Shown one piece after another: positions 20,360 to 30,609 of a stretch of DNA of 64,000 nucleotides (its first letter is position 1; every line of letters starts with the position of its first letter). Under the pieces are notes generated by a model. It worked only from the letters and a program-made list of their open reading frames with translations, was not told where the DNA came from and did no database searches. The stretch comes from Teichococcus aestuarii (GTDB lineage Bacteria > Pseudomonadota > Alphaproteobacteria > Acetobacterales > Acetobacteraceae): positions 310,001-374,000 of the forward strand of contig NZ_PDOA01000002.1 in NCBI RefSeq assembly GCF_003116135.1. Direction: 5' to 3'. A program made the translations under genes and the position numbers.

Positions 20360-21331
20360 TTAACTGTCCAGACGAATGCCAAGCTCGCGGATCAACGGCC
20401 GCCAGACGGCGTTCTCGCGCAGGACGAAATCGTTGAACTCCGCGGGCGACCAGGGCGCGCTCTCGATGCCCAGGTCGCGCATCCGCGCCTGCATCGCGGG
20501 GGCGGCGATGGCGGCGCGCATCTCCTGGTTCAGCCGCGCGATGACAAGCTGCGGCGTGCCGGCGGGGGCCGACATGGCCTGCCAGCCGAAGGCCACCGCC
20601 TGGCCGATGCCCAGTTCCAGCGCCGTCGGCACCTCCGGCGCCTGCGCCGAGCGCGCCTCGGAGAGCACCAGCAGCGCCCGCGCCTTGCCGTCGCGCAGGA
20701 AGGGCAGGCCGGTGGCGCAGTCGATCAGCACGCTGTCCAGCGTGCCGGCCAGCAAATCCTGCATCGCCGCCGGGCCGCCGCGATAGGGCACGTGCGTCGC
20801 GTCGAAGCCGGCGCGGCGCTTCAGCATCTCCATCGCCAGGTGGTGCGGCGAGGCGACGGCGGGGGAGCCATAGGTCGGCACCTGCTGGCGCGAGGCCGCC
20901 ACGTAGCCGGCGAAATCCGCCACCGCGCTGTCCGCCCGCACCACGAGGAAGAGGGGGAAGCGGCCGATGAAGCCCACGCCGGTCAGGTCGCGGTCCGGGT
21001 CGTAGGGCAGGCGGGCGTAGAGGGCGGGGTTGTAGACGAGGTTGCCATTGTCGGCGTGCAGCAGGGTGTAGCCATCCGGCGCGGCGCGGGAGACGGTCTC
21101 GCTGGCCAGCACGGCGCCGCCGCCGGGCCGGTTCTCCACCACCATGGTGTGCCCCAGCGCCGGCCCGATGCCGGCGGCGATGAGCCGCGCGAAGGTGTCG
21201 GACGGCCCGCCCGCCGGGTAGCCCACCACCCAGCGCAGCGGCCGCTCCGGCCAGCTGCCCTGGGCCTTGCCGCTGCGCGCGGCGAGGGCGCCCGCAAGGC
21301 CGAGGGCCAGGCTGCGTCGCTGTATGTTCAT
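20360..21331 (-). CDS. Tripartite tricarboxylate transporter substrate-binding protein (TctC/Bug)
   Basis: Periplasmic binding protein of the Bug/TctC family for carboxylates and similar small molecules. 323 residues from the ATG at 21331. It has a signal peptide (MNIQRRSLALGLAGALAARS, cleaved near GKAQG), then the family hallmark WPERPLRWVVGYPAGGPSD, and mid-protein RPGGGAVLASETV. A longer frame starts at 21373 but puts residues before a good signal peptide, so 21331 is preferred. It has no TctA/TctB partners here; such orphans are typical of genomes with large Bug families (Burkholderiales, Acetobacteraceae). Confidence 0.94.
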   Translation of the reverse strand: MNIQRRSLALGLAGALAARSGKAQGSWPERPLRWVVGYPAGGPSDTFARLIAAGIGPALGHTMVVENRPGGGAVLASETVSRAAPDGYTLLHADNGNLVYNPALYARLPYDPDRDLTGVGFIGRFPLFLVVRADSAVADFAGYVAASRQQVPTYGSPAVASPHHLAMEMLKRRAGFDATHVPYRGGPAAMQDLLAGTLDSVLIDCATGLPFLRDGKARALLVLSEARSAQAPEVPTALELGIGQAVAFGWQAMSAPAGTPQLVIARLNQEMRAAIAAPAMQARMRDLGIESAPWSPAEFNDFVLRENAVWRPLIRELGIRLDS

Positions 21332-21402
21332 GCTGTGCCGTCCCGCATCTGTCCGCCCCATCATGCGGCGCACAACCCCGCAGAAAAAGATGATGGGGGG
21401 TG

Positions 21403-21430
21403 CGGGGGGAAGAATTCCTTCTTCCCCCCG
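21403..21430 (-). terminator. Terminator of the AEC transporter gene
   Basis: Perfect 12-bp stem (21403-21414 with 21419-21430), loop TTCC. On the minus strand it is followed by CCATCATCTTTTTC, a U-rich tail. Same GGGGGAA/TTCCCCC family as at 7598, 31697, 55578 and 57935, with a longer arm. Confidence 0.8.
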
Positions 21431-21437
21431 CCCGATC

Positions 21438-22349
21438 TCAAAGCGCCAGCAGCGCCACCCAGAGCGGCAGCGTCACCATGGCGAGGAGGTGCTGCGTCGT
21501 GGTCATCGCCGCCATCAGCGGCGCGTCGCCGCCCATGGCGCGGGCCTGCACATAGGCGGTGGTGGCGGTGGGCTGGGCCATGAACAGCACGGCGACGGCC
21601 AGCGCCTGCGTCTCCAGCCCCAGGATGCGCCCCAGGCCCAGGGTGACCACCGGGACCACCAGCAGCTTCAGCGCCGCCGTCAGCCCCTGGGTGAGCGGGC
21701 TGGCCGCCAGCGCCCCCGGCGTCAGCGCCGCGCCGACGCAGAGCAGCCCGATGGCGAGCGAGCCCTGCGCCAGGCTGCGCAGCAGCCCGGCCACCCCCGG
21801 CGGCGCCCCGCCGACCAGCGAGAGCGCCAGCCCCACCGCGCAGGCCAGCAGCAGCGGGTTGGTAACCATCTGCCAGAGCACGCGCACCGGGTCCGGCCGG
21901 CGGGTGCCGCCCAGGCTGAACACCAGGGTGATGACGACCTGCACGAAGGGCACGATCAGCCCGGTGGCGATGCCGCCGAAGGCGATGCCGGCCGGCCCGT
22001 ACACCGACCCCGCCACGGCGAAGGCCAGCAGGGTGTTGAAGCGGATGCCGCCCTGCAGCACGGAGGTGGCGGTGGCATGGCTGTGCCCCAGCGCCCGCGC
22101 CAGCAGCAGCGACAGCGCCGCGCCGAGCAGCAGCGCGCCCCAGATGGCGCCGGCCATGCCGCCCAGCGGCAGCTCGGCCAGCCGCACCGCGCCGATGGAG
22201 GAGACCAGCAGCGCCGGCAGCAGCACGGTGAAGACCAGCTTCTCCATGCCGGCCCAGACGGCCACATCGGTGAGCACCCTGCGGCGCAGCAGCGCGCCGA
22301 GGCCGATCAGCCCGAAGGTGGCGACGAAGGCATCGAGCCACGCCCCCAT
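21438..22349 (-). CDS. AEC family (auxin efflux carrier-like) transporter
   Basis: Inner-membrane transporter of the AEC/MTR family; bacterial members carry malonate, malate or other organic acids. 303 residues with about ten hydrophobic helices. FVATFGLIGLGALLRRR opens the first helix, QGGIRFNTLLAFAV lies mid-protein, and KLLVVPVVTLGLGRIL and FMAQPTATTAYVQARAMGGD near the C-terminus are typical. It starts 28 bp after the stop of the PfkB kinase gene, so the two are probably co-transcribed; a terminator follows. Confidence 0.9.
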   Translation of the reverse strand: MGAWLDAFVATFGLIGLGALLRRRVLTDVAVWAGMEKLVFTVLLPALLVSSIGAVRLAELPLGGMAGAIWGALLLGAALSLLLARALGHSHATATSVLQGGIRFNTLLAFAVAGSVYGPAGIAFGGIATGLIVPFVQVVITLVFSLGGTRRPDPVRVLWQMVTNPLLLACAVGLALSLVGGAPPGVAGLLRSLAQGSLAIGLLCVGAALTPGALAASPLTQGLTAALKLLVVPVVTLGLGRILGLETQALAVAVLFMAQPTATTAYVQARAMGGDAPLMAAMTTTQHLLAMVTLPLWVALLAL

Positions 22350-22377
22350 GGTGGCCGCCTCCCGTGCCCGGCGGCCC

Positions 22378-23358
22378 TCAGGCGCCGACCAGCGCCTTCA
22401 GCTCGGCCTGCGGGCGGGCGCCGAAATGGCCGATGCACTCGGCCGCGGCGACCGAGCCCCAGCGGCCGCATTCCGGCAGGGCGTGGCCCTGGGTCAGCGC
22501 CGCCAGGAAGCCGGCGGCATAGGCGTCGCCCGCCCCGGTGGTGTCCACCACGGTGGTGGGCTCGGCGGCGATCTCGTGCGTCGCTTCGCCGGCGACGATG
22601 ATGCTGCCCTTCTCGGAGCGGGTGATGGCGGCCAGCCCCGCATCCCGCCGCACGGCCTCGATGGCCGCCTCCAGGCTCTCCGTCTCGTAGAGGCTCATGA
22701 TCTCCGCCTCGTTGGCGAAGACGATGTCCGCCTGGCGCGCCACGAAGGCGCGGAAGGCCTCGCGGTGGCGGCCGACGCAGAACGGGTCGGAGAGGCTGAT
22801 GGCCACCTGCCGGCCGGCCGCGTGCGCCAGGGCGGCGGCGCGGCGGAAGGCGGCCTGCGCCGCCGGCGGGTCGAACAGGTAGCCTTCCAGGTAGGTGACG
22901 GCGGCGGAGGCCACCATCGCCGCGTCCACATCCGCCTCGCCGAAGCTGACGCAGGCGCCGAGATAGGTGTTCATCGTCCGCTGCCCGTCGGGCGTGACGA
23001 GGATCAGGCAGCGCGCGGTGGGGTCGCCGCCCTGCAGCGGGGCGGTGGGGAAGGCCACGCCGGCGGCGCGGATGTCGTGCGCGAAGACGCGGCCCAGCGC
23101 GTCGTCCGCCACCTTGCCGAGGAAGCCCACGCGGGCGCCGAGCGCCGCGGCCACCGCGCAGGTGTTGCCGGCCGAGCCGCCGCTGCTCTCCACCCCCGGC
23201 CCCATGGCGCCGTAGATCGCCTCGGCGCGGCTGGTGTCGATCAGGGCCATGGCGCCCTTGGTCATGCCCTGCGCGGCCAGGAAGCCGTCCTCGGCGCGGG
23301 CCAGCACGTCCAGGATGGCGTTGCCGATGCCGAGGATGTCGAGGGTGGAGGCGGCCAT
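22378..23358 (-). CDS. PfkB family carbohydrate/adenosine kinase
   Basis: Ribokinase-fold kinase, 326 residues. It starts with LDILGIGNAILDVLAR, has SGGSAGNTCAVAAALGA near residue 60 (substrate loop), and ends with the PfkB signature DTTGAGDAYAAGFLAAL, whose Asp is the catalytic base. Overall it resembles the adenosine-kinase subgroup common in Alphaproteobacteria (EAIYGAMGPGVESSGGSAGNT), but sugar specificity cannot be proven from sequence. First gene of a probable operon with the AEC transporter. It diverges from the bactofilin gene across a 340-bp gap. Confidence 0.9.
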   Translation of the reverse strand: MAASTLDILGIGNAILDVLARAEDGFLAAQGMTKGAMALIDTSRAEAIYGAMGPGVESSGGSAGNTCAVAAALGARVGFLGKVADDALGRVFAHDIRAAGVAFPTAPLQGGDPTARCLILVTPDGQRTMNTYLGACVSFGEADVDAAMVASAAVTYLEGYLFDPPAAQAAFRRAAALAHAAGRQVAISLSDPFCVGRHREAFRAFVARQADIVFANEAEIMSLYETESLEAAIEAVRRDAGLAAITRSEKGSIIVAGEATHEIAAEPTTVVDTTGAGDAYAAGFLAALTQGHALPECGRWGSVAAAECIGHFGARPQAELKALVGA

Positions 23359-23698
23359 GTGCGAAACCCTGTGCTCTGGATGCGGCGGTGCCGCGCAGCC
23401 CCGCCGATAGCAGCCCCGCGCCGCCCGGCATAGGGCAGGGCGGGCCGGGGCCGGGGCCCGCCCAAACCTGGCGGCGCGAAAGTTTATTAACCGTTATGGA
23501 AGGATTGCCCCGCATTGTTCCCGCAGGGGGCGAGCCGGCCCGGCGAACTTCCGGAAGCTTCTGGAAAATCGGGGATTCGTTGCGCCCAGCCGGTTGTCCG
23601 GACGGGCCGCCGCGTGATAGCCGGAGTGAGGAGTGCGCCAGCCCATGATGGAGCTGGCGCGCAAGGCTTCATACCCAGCCGTTGCACAGGGGGAGCAG
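23359..23698. promoter_or_regulatory. Divergent intergenic region, PfkB kinase / bactofilin
   Basis: 340 bp without a gene. The clearest signal is an AT-rich island, AAAGTTTATTAACCGTTATGG at about 23479-23499, in a GC-rich setting. It is the likely bactofilin promoter zone and contains TTAACC (23487-23492), which resembles a CtrA half-site. In-frame starts upstream of the bactofilin ATG (GTG 23633, ATG 23645) make part of this region possibly coding. Confidence 0.4.
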
Positions 23699-24385
23699 AT
23701 GTCCATCTTCCGCCGCCGCGAAGAGCCCACACCGCCCGCGCCCGGCGCGGGAGGGGCAGAGGAAGGTTCCGGCGCGCCGACCACCGTTCCGGTGGCGCGC
23801 GATCCGGACCTTGCTGTTCCCCCCTTCCGCCCCGCGCCCAGCAAGGAGGCCGCCATGAACCTGCCGCCGAAGCCCAGCCAGCCCCCTGCCGGAATGGGCA
23901 TGCCGCCGCGGCCGCCGGTGAACGCCGGCATGAATGCCGGCATGAACGCGGGCGCCCAGCAGGCCCCGGCCGCCGCCGCCCGCGCCCCCGGCCCGGCCGC
24001 CGCCACCGAGCGCCGCACCATGGTGGTGGGCAAGGGCATCAGCCTGCAGGGCACCGTGACGGATGCCGAGCGGCTGGTGGTGGAAGGCACCATCGAGAGC
24101 CAGATGATGCAGGCGGCCGAGCTGTTCATCAGCCCGAGCGGCGTGTTCAAGGGCGAGGTCGAGGTGGACGACGCCGAGATCGCCGGCACCTTTGACGGCA
24201 CGCTGACGGCGCGCGGCAACCTGGTCATCCGCGGCACCGGCAAGGTGCTGGGCGTGGCCCGCTGCCGCAAGCTGCAGGTGGAGGAGGGCGGCCAGCTCTC
24301 CGGCCGCATGGAGATGCTGAGCGACAGCGCGCCGCAGCACAGCTACGCGCCCTCGCCGCTCGCCATCCCCGCCGCGGAGGTCTGA
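23699..24385 (+). CDS. Bactofilin (polymer-forming cytoskeletal protein)
   Basis: Self-assembling cytoskeletal scaffold. 228 residues from the ATG at 23699. The N-terminus is long, disordered and Pro/Ala-rich with an NAGMNAGMNAGA repeat (about residues 75-90). The bactofilin beta-helix follows from about residue 112 (VVGKGISLQGTVTDAERLVVEGTIE) to 205, with the repeating GxxxG-type coils expected. The start was chosen for the AGGGGGAG ribosome site a few nt upstream; ATG 23645 is an alternative. No M23 peptidase gene, the common partner, is adjacent. Confidence 0.9.
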   Translation: MSIFRRREEPTPPAPGAGGAEEGSGAPTTVPVARDPDLAVPPFRPAPSKEAAMNLPPKPSQPPAGMGMPPRPPVNAGMNAGMNAGAQQAPAAAARAPGPAAATERRTMVVGKGISLQGTVTDAERLVVEGTIESQMMQAAELFISPSGVFKGEVEVDDAEIAGTFDGTLTARGNLVIRGTGKVLGVARCRKLQVEEGGQLSGRMEMLSDSAPQHSYAPSPLAIPAAEV

Positions 24386-24439
24386 CCGGCGGCGCGGGCG
24401 GCCCGTCTCCGCGCCGGCCTTCCGCGCCATCCTCCTCCC

Positions 24440-24880
24440 ATGCGTCCCACCCTCCTGACCGCCCTTCTGCTGCTCGGCGCCTGCGCCGCGCAGCCCTCTC
24501 CGGCCGACCCGCACGCGGTTCTGCAGGAGGTGCTGGACAGCTACCGCGCCAACCTGGCCGGCATGCAGCCGACAACCGCCCCCGTCCTGCCACGGCTGGA
24601 AGGGGCACCCGAGCGTGCCGCCCAGCTTCTCGGCCAGTCGCCCGAGGCGCTGCGCCGCTGGCTGGGCGAGCCGCGCCTGCGCCGCACCGAGGGCGCGGCG
24701 CAGATCTGGCTCTACCAGACCCCCTTCTGCCATCTCGACGTGGTGCTGGACCGCGACGACGCGCCCGGCTCGCCCCTGCGGGTCAGCTACGCCGCCGCCC
24801 GCGCCTCGGGCACCGAACGGCGCACCGAGGCCGCCTGCCTGCGGCAGCTCGCCGGAGGCATGCGGAGCGCCGCGAATTGA
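24440..24880 (+). CDS. Putative lipoprotein, unknown function
   Basis: 146 residues. A short signal ending in the lipobox LLGAC (Cys15) predicts a lipid-anchored envelope protein. The mature part has [27 protein letters not shown], a pattern resembling the small BamE/SmpA-like fold seen in short alphaproteobacterial lipoproteins, then [11 protein letters not shown]. No catalytic motif. It sits 54 bp after the bactofilin gene and 67 bp before rph on the same strand. Envelope location is well supported; function is not known. Confidence 0.8.
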   Translation: MRPTLLTALLLLGACAAQPSPADPHAVLQEVLDSYRANLAGMQPTTAPVLPRLEGAPERAAQLLGQSPEALRRWLGEPRLRRTEGAAQIWLYQTPFCHLDVVLDRDDAPGSPLRVSYAAARASGTERRTEAACLRQLAGGMRSAAN

Positions 24881-24947
24881 CAAGGCGGCGGCCATCGCCC
24901 CATTCCCGGCGGGTCCCGCCGCCGCAGATATCGAAAGCTCCCCGCCC

Positions 24948-25664
24948 ATGCGCCCCTCCGGCCGTGCCCCCGACGCGTTGCGCCCCGTCAGCCTGGAGGT
25001 CGGCGTGGCCCGGCATGCGGAAGGCTCCTGCCGCATCCGGATGGGCCACACCGAGGTGCTCTGCACCGCCAGCGTGGAAGGGCGCGTGCCCTCCTTCCTG
25101 CGCGGCAAGGGCGAGGGCTGGGTGACGGCCGAGTACGGCATGCTGCCGCGCGCCACCCACAGCCGCGGCGAGCGCGAGGCGGCGCGCGGCAAGCAGTCCG
25201 GCCGCACGCAAGAGATCCAGCGCCTGATCGCCCGCAGCCTGCGCGCGGTGGTGGACCGCAGGGCGATGGGCGAGCTGGCCGTGGTGCTGGATTGCGACGT
25301 GCTGACGGCCGATGGCGGCACGCGCTGCGCCGCCATCACCGGCGCCTGGGTGGCGCTGCACCAGGCCTTCGAGCATTGCGTGCTGAAGAACATGATCAGC
25401 GGCAACCCGATCCGCGACCAGGTGGCCGCCATCTCCTGCGGGCTGTGGAAGGGCGAGCCGGTGCTCGACCTCGACTATGCCGAGGACAAGGACGCCCAGG
25501 CGGACGGCAATTTCGTGCTGACCGGCAAGGGTGGCATCGTCGAGGTGCAGGGCACGGCCGAGGGCGCGCCCTTCTCCGACGCGCAGCTCACCGCCATGCT
25601 CGGGCTGGCGCGGCAGGGCACGGCGGCGCTGTTCGCCGCCCAGCGCCGGGCGGTCGGCCAGTGA
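24948..25664 (+). CDS. rph: Ribonuclease PH
   Basis: Phosphorolytic 3'-to-5' exoribonuclease that trims tRNA 3' ends. 238 residues, the family length. [17 protein letters not shown] starts the protein; [17 protein letters not shown] (near 57-73) and the basic [20 protein letters not shown] segment (substrate and phosphate-binding arginines) follow; [19 protein letters not shown] holds the phosphate/metal site. Its TGA overlaps the GTG start of rdgB. The rph-rdgB pair is conserved in Alphaproteobacteria. Confidence 0.97.
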   Translation: MRPSGRAPDALRPVSLEVGVARHAEGSCRIRMGHTEVLCTASVEGRVPSFLRGKGEGWVTAEYGMLPRATHSRGEREAARGKQSGRTQEIQRLIARSLRAVVDRRAMGELAVVLDCDVLTADGGTRCAAITGAWVALHQAFEHCVLKNMISGNPIRDQVAAISCGLWKGEPVLDLDYAEDKDAQADGNFVLTGKGGIVEVQGTAEGAPFSDAQLTAMLGLARQGTAALFAAQRRAVGQ

Positions 25665-26296
25665 ACGGCGCCCCGGTGAACGGAACCCCGCACCGCCGCC
25701 TGACGGAGCGGCGCATCGTCATGGCCAGCCACAATGCCGGCAAGGTGGCGGAGAACGCCGCGCTGCTGGCCGAGTACGGCATCGGCATCGTCAGCGCCAA
25801 GGAACTCGGCCTGCCGGTGCCGGAGGAGACCGAGACCAGCTTCCTCGGCAACGCCACGCTGAAGGCGCTGGCCGCCGCGCGCGCCTCCAGGCTGGTGGCG
25901 CTGGCCGATGACAGCGGCTTCTCGGTCGCCGCGCTGGACGGCGCGCCGGGCGTCCACACCGCCGACTGGGCGGAGCTGCCCGGCGGCGGGCGGGACTACG
26001 CCGCGGCCATGGCGAAGGTGCGTGACCTCGCCGCCCCGCATGCCGACCGCACCGCCTGGTTCACCTGCGCCCTGGTGCTGGCCTGGCCGGATGGCCATGT
26101 GGAAGGCTTCGAGGGCCGGGCGATGGGCGAGTGGGTCTGGCCGCCGCGCGGCCCGGGCGGCTTCGGCTACGACCCGATGTTCCAGCCCGCCGGCCAGGCG
26201 CTGACCTTCGCGGAGATGGACAAGGCCGGCAAGCACGCCATCAGCCACCGCGCCAACGCCTTCCGGATGCTGGCCGAGGCCTGCCTGAAGGGCTGA
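25661..26296 (+). CDS. rdgB: XTP/dITP diphosphatase (RdgB/HAM1)
   Basis: Removes non-canonical purine triphosphates (dITP, XTP) from the nucleotide pool. 211 residues from a GTG at 25661 that overlaps the rph stop (GTGA). An in-frame GTG at 25676 is equally possible. The ATG at 25721 is excluded because it would remove the first core strand [12 protein letters not shown]. Motifs: [31 protein letters not shown] and the substrate region [12 protein letters not shown] with SHRANAF at the end. Confidence 0.95.
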   Translation: MNGAPVNGTPHRRLTERRIVMASHNAGKVAENAALLAEYGIGIVSAKELGLPVPEETETSFLGNATLKALAAARASRLVALADDSGFSVAALDGAPGVHTADWAELPGGGRDYAAAMAKVRDLAAPHADRTAWFTCALVLAWPDGHVEGFEGRAMGEWVWPPRGPGGFGYDPMFQPAGQALTFAEMDKAGKHAISHRANAFRMLAEACLKG

Positions 26297-26321
26297 GGCG
26301 TGGTGGGAAGGGGGCCGGGGC

Positions 26322-27215
26322 TCAGCCGGCCGCCACCGCCATCACGGCGCGCGCGAATTCCTCCGGCGCCTCCTGCGGCACATTGTGCCCGATGCCCGGC
26401 AGGATGCGGCGCGCATAGGGCCCGGCGAAATGCGCCGCGTTCCTGTCCTCCGCCGGCAGCGGCCCCTCCACGCCATCCGCCGCGCCCTGCAGCACGATGG
26501 CGGGCACAGGGATGCGGGGTTGCGCGGCCAGCCGCGCCTCGATCTCCTCCAGCGCCGGGTCGCCGGGGGCGCCGCCATGGCGGTGCCGGTAGGAGTGGAT
26601 GACGACCTCCACGAAGTCGGGGTTGTCGAAGGCCGCGGCGCTGCGGGCGAAGGTGGCTTCGTCGAACGCCCATTCCGGCGACCACAGCCGCCAGAGGAGG
26701 CGGCACAGGTCGCGCCGGTTCTGCGCCAGGCCGGCGCGGCCCCGCCCGGTCTGGAAGTAGTACTGGTACCAGTGGCGGAGCTCCTTCTCCGGCGCCGCCG
26801 GCTCCCCGGCACGGGCGAGGTCCTGGATGTTGTAGCCGGTGCCGCAGCTGACCAGGCCGCGCGCCCGCTCCGGCCACAGCGCCGCGGCGACGCAGGCGGC
26901 GCGGCCGCCCCAGTCATACCCCGCCAGCACCGCGCGCGGGATCCGCAGCGCCTCCATCAGGGCCAGCAGGTCCGCCCCCAGCGCCGCCTGCTGGCCGGAG
27001 CGCGGCGTCCCGGCCGAGAGGAACCGCGTGCCGCCATAGCCGCGCAGGAAGGGGATGACGCAGCGCCACCCGGCCGCCGCCAGCATCTCCGCCACGGCGT
27101 CATAGGCATGGATGTCATAGGGAAAGCCGTGCAGCAGGATCGCCACCGGCCCCTCGGCCGGGCCCGCCTCCCGATAGGCCACCGACAGGCCGCCCGCCTC
27201 GATCCGCCGCATCAT
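26322..27215 (-). CDS. Alpha/beta hydrolase, epoxide hydrolase-like
   Basis: Cytoplasmic alpha/beta-fold hydrolase, 297 residues from the ATG at 27215. An AGGGGAGG site precedes tandem ATGs at 27215 and 27212. HGFPYD (near residue 28) forms the oxyanion region. The nucleophile elbow is GYDWGG, an aspartate nucleophile as in epoxide hydrolases and haloalkane dehalogenases rather than a serine esterase. The catalytic His is in GIGHNVPQEAPEEF near the C-terminus. A cap region with paired Tyr (WYQYYFQTG) fits epoxide hydrolase. Substrate unknown. Convergent with rdgB (25-bp gap), divergent from the aminotransferase. Confidence 0.88.
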   Translation of the reverse strand: MMRRIEAGGLSVAYREAGPAEGPVAILLHGFPYDIHAYDAVAEMLAAAGWRCVIPFLRGYGGTRFLSAGTPRSGQQAALGADLLALMEALRIPRAVLAGYDWGGRAACVAAALWPERARGLVSCGTGYNIQDLARAGEPAAPEKELRHWYQYYFQTGRGRAGLAQNRRDLCRLLWRLWSPEWAFDEATFARSAAAFDNPDFVEVVIHSYRHRHGGAPGDPALEEIEARLAAQPRIPVPAIVLQGAADGVEGPLPAEDRNAAHFAGPYARRILPGIGHNVPQEAPEEFARAVMAVAAG

Positions 27216-27376
27216 CGCCCCGCCTCCCCTCTGGCCGGGCGGCAGGATAGGCCGGGCCGGCGTTTCGCGCGCCCCGTCCCGCCGAGTCGCGCGCCGATCG
27301 CCGGAAGCCTCTCGCCTTCCGGCCGCAAGGGGCCTAGCCTTTTCCGCCATCCGCCCCCGGCTGTGCAGGATCGACC

Positions 27377-28702
<1,326 letters not shown>

Positions 28703-28709
28703 GCAGCCT

Positions 28710-28735
28710 CCGGGGAAGGCGCGCGCCTTCCCCGG
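28710..28735 (+). terminator. Terminator between aminotransferase and LysE genes
   Basis: Perfect 26-bp palindrome (13 bp per arm) 8 bp after the aminotransferase stop, followed on the plus strand by CCCCTTCTTCTC. It sits between convergent genes. Confidence 0.7.
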
Positions 28736-28747
28736 GACCCCTTCTTC

Positions 28748-29380
28748 TCAGCGGGACAGCAGCAGGCGCAGGCCCAGCGCGGCCATCGCCGCGCCCGCCA
28801 GGCGGTCCAGCCAGCCCTTGCCGCGCAGATAGGCGGCGCGCGGCGCGGCGGTGGAAAGAGCCAGGGCCACCAGCCCGTACCACCCGGCCTCCACCGCCAG
28901 CACCAGCGGCGGCAGCACGACGGCAAGCCAGAACGGCGCCTCCGCCGGCAGCAGGGCGGCAAAGATGCCGGCATAGACCAGCGCGGTTTTCGGGTTGCTC
29001 AGCTGCGTCGCCAGCGCCAGCAGGAAGGTGCGGCCCAGCCCCGCCTGCGCCCTCTCTCCCGCCGGGGCGCTCCCCTCCTGGGCCAGCGGCACATCCGCGC
29101 CACGCCAGATGCGCCAGCCCAGCCAGACGAGGTAGAGCCCGCCCGCCACCCGGACCAGGAGGGACAGCGCCTCCACCTGCGCCAGTAGCGCGGTGAGGCC
29201 CAGCAGCGCCAGGGTGGCGAAGGCGGCACCCCCCACCCCCATGCCAAGCGCCGCCGCCAGCCCGCACAGGCGGGATCGCGTGACGGCGATGCGGCTCACC
29301 AGGACGAAGCTCGGGCCGGGGCTGATCGCCCCCAGCAGGAGCGCCCCCAGAATGGCCATCAGGGCTGTGGTCGCGGACAT
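28748..29380 (-). CDS. LysE/RhtB family amino acid exporter
   Basis: Inner-membrane exporter of amino acids or their analogues. 210 residues and about six membrane segments, the LysE/RhtB size. GAISPGPSFVLVS near residue 17 is the family signature; GGLYLVWLGWRIWRG and FLLALATQLSNPKTALVYAG are also typical. The ATG at 29380 follows a GGAGAG site; the frame extends upstream to 29461 without support. Substrate cannot be told from sequence. Confidence 0.92.
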   Translation of the reverse strand: MSATTALMAILGALLLGAISPGPSFVLVSRIAVTRSRLCGLAAALGMGVGGAAFATLALLGLTALLAQVEALSLLVRVAGGLYLVWLGWRIWRGADVPLAQEGSAPAGERAQAGLGRTFLLALATQLSNPKTALVYAGIFAALLPAEAPFWLAVVLPPLVLAVEAGWYGLVALALSTAAPRAAYLRGKGWLDRLAGAAMAALGLRLLLSR

Positions 29381-29570
29381 GACAATCTCTCCGTCAGGGA
29401 GGGTGGATTGCCCAGGCGAGCGGCATGCGGCATGGCCCCGCACTCCCCGATGGTGCTCCATCTTTTCTCGCCAGTTGCGCGGGAGGGCAGGCTAAGCCAG
29501 GGCGGCGGCCCGCGTCCAGCACAGGCGTGGGATGCTCTTCGCGGCGCCCCCCGTGACCTTCGGAGGGAAC

Positions 29571-29586
29571 CGTATCATATAACATG
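29571..29586 (+). promoter_or_regulatory. Possible Zur-type operator upstream of the GTPase gene
   Basis: CGTATCATATAACATG is an AT-rich imperfect palindrome centred on ATAT. Its right half TATAACAT matches the common Zur half-site; the left half matches only in part. It lies 40 bp before the GTPase ATG. COG0523 GTPases are often zinc-regulated, which makes a Zur site plausible but unproven. Confidence 0.35.
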
Positions 29587-29625
29587 GCCGAACGACGTCC
29601 CCCTCCCGGCAGGAGACCGCGCGCC

Positions 29626-30609
29626 ATGAGCGAGACCAGCGACACCATCCCCGTCACCGTGCTGACCGGCTATCTCGGCGCCGGCAAGACCACGCTGCTG
29701 AACCGCATCCTCACCGAGAACCACGGCAAGAAATTCGCGGTGGTGATCAACGAGTTTGGTGAGCTCGGCGTGGACAACGACCTCGTCATCGACGCCGACG
29801 AGGAAGTGTTCGAGATGAACAACGGCTGCATCTGCTGCACCGTGCGCGGCGACCTCGTCCGCATCCTCGGCGGGCTGATGAAGCGGCGCGGCAAGTTCGA
29901 CGGCATCATCGTCGAGACCACCGGCCTGGCCAACCCGGCCCCCGTGGCGCAGACCTTCTTCATGGACGAGGACGTCAAGCGGGCCACGCGGCTCGACGCC
30001 ATCGTGACCGTGGTGGACGCCAAGAACCTCATCGCCCGGCTGGCCGACAGCACCGAGGCCGAGGAGCAGATCGCCTTTGCCGACCTCATCGTGCTCAACA
30101 AGATGGACCTGGTGAGCGAGGAGGAGGCCGCCGAGGTGGAGCGCCGCATCAAGGCGATCAACCCCTATGCCGAGATCCAGCGCGCCACCAAGTCGGCCGT
30201 GCCGGTGGAGAGCGTCATCGGGCGGGACGCCTTCAAGCTGGAGCGCATCCTGGAGCGCGAGCCGGACTTCCTCACCTCCGACGAGCACGAGCACAATGAC
30301 GAGGTGATGAGCATGTCCTTCGAGGTGTCGCAGCCGATCGACGCCGAGAAGTTCAATGCCTGGATCAGCCAGCTCCTCCAGGCCAAGGGGCAGGACCTGC
30401 TGCGCACCAAGGGCATCCTGGCCTACAAGGACGAGCCCAACCGCTTCGCCTTCCAGGCCGTGCACATGATCGCCGATGGCGATTTCATCGGGCCGTGGAA
30501 GGAAGGCGACCCGCGCAAGTCCAAGATCGTCTTCATCGGCCGCAACCTGAACCGGCCGCAGCTGCGCCGCGGCTTCGAGGGCTGCGTGGCTTCCCCGGGG
30601 GTGGCATGA
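29626..30609 (+). CDS. CobW/COG0523 family GTP-binding metallochaperone
   Basis: G3E GTPase of the CobW/ZNG family, thought to hand zinc or another metal to client proteins. 327 residues. Walker A GYLGAGKT (15-22), the metal-binding CICC (Cys68-Cys71), ETTGLANPAPV (switch/G3 region) and LNKMDL (G4) are all present. A short acidic-His stretch (SDEHEHND) and a CobW C-terminal domain follow (GILAYKDEPNRFAFQAVHM). The ATG at 29626 has AGGAGA 9-10 nt upstream; a more upstream ATG at 29584 would overlap the putative operator. Its TGA overlaps the WD40 gene start, so the two are coupled. Confidence 0.93.
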   Translation: MSETSDTIPVTVLTGYLGAGKTTLLNRILTENHGKKFAVVINEFGELGVDNDLVIDADEEVFEMNNGCICCTVRGDLVRILGGLMKRRGKFDGIIVETTGLANPAPVAQTFFMDEDVKRATRLDAIVTVVDAKNLIARLADSTEAEEQIAFADLIVLNKMDLVSEEEAAEVERRIKAINPYAEIQRATKSAVPVESVIGRDAFKLERILEREPDFLTSDEHEHNDEVMSMSFEVSQPIDAEKFNAWISQLLQAKGQDLLRTKGILAYKDEPNRFAFQAVHMIADGDFIGPWKEGDPRKSKIVFIGRNLNRPQLRRGFEGCVASPGVA

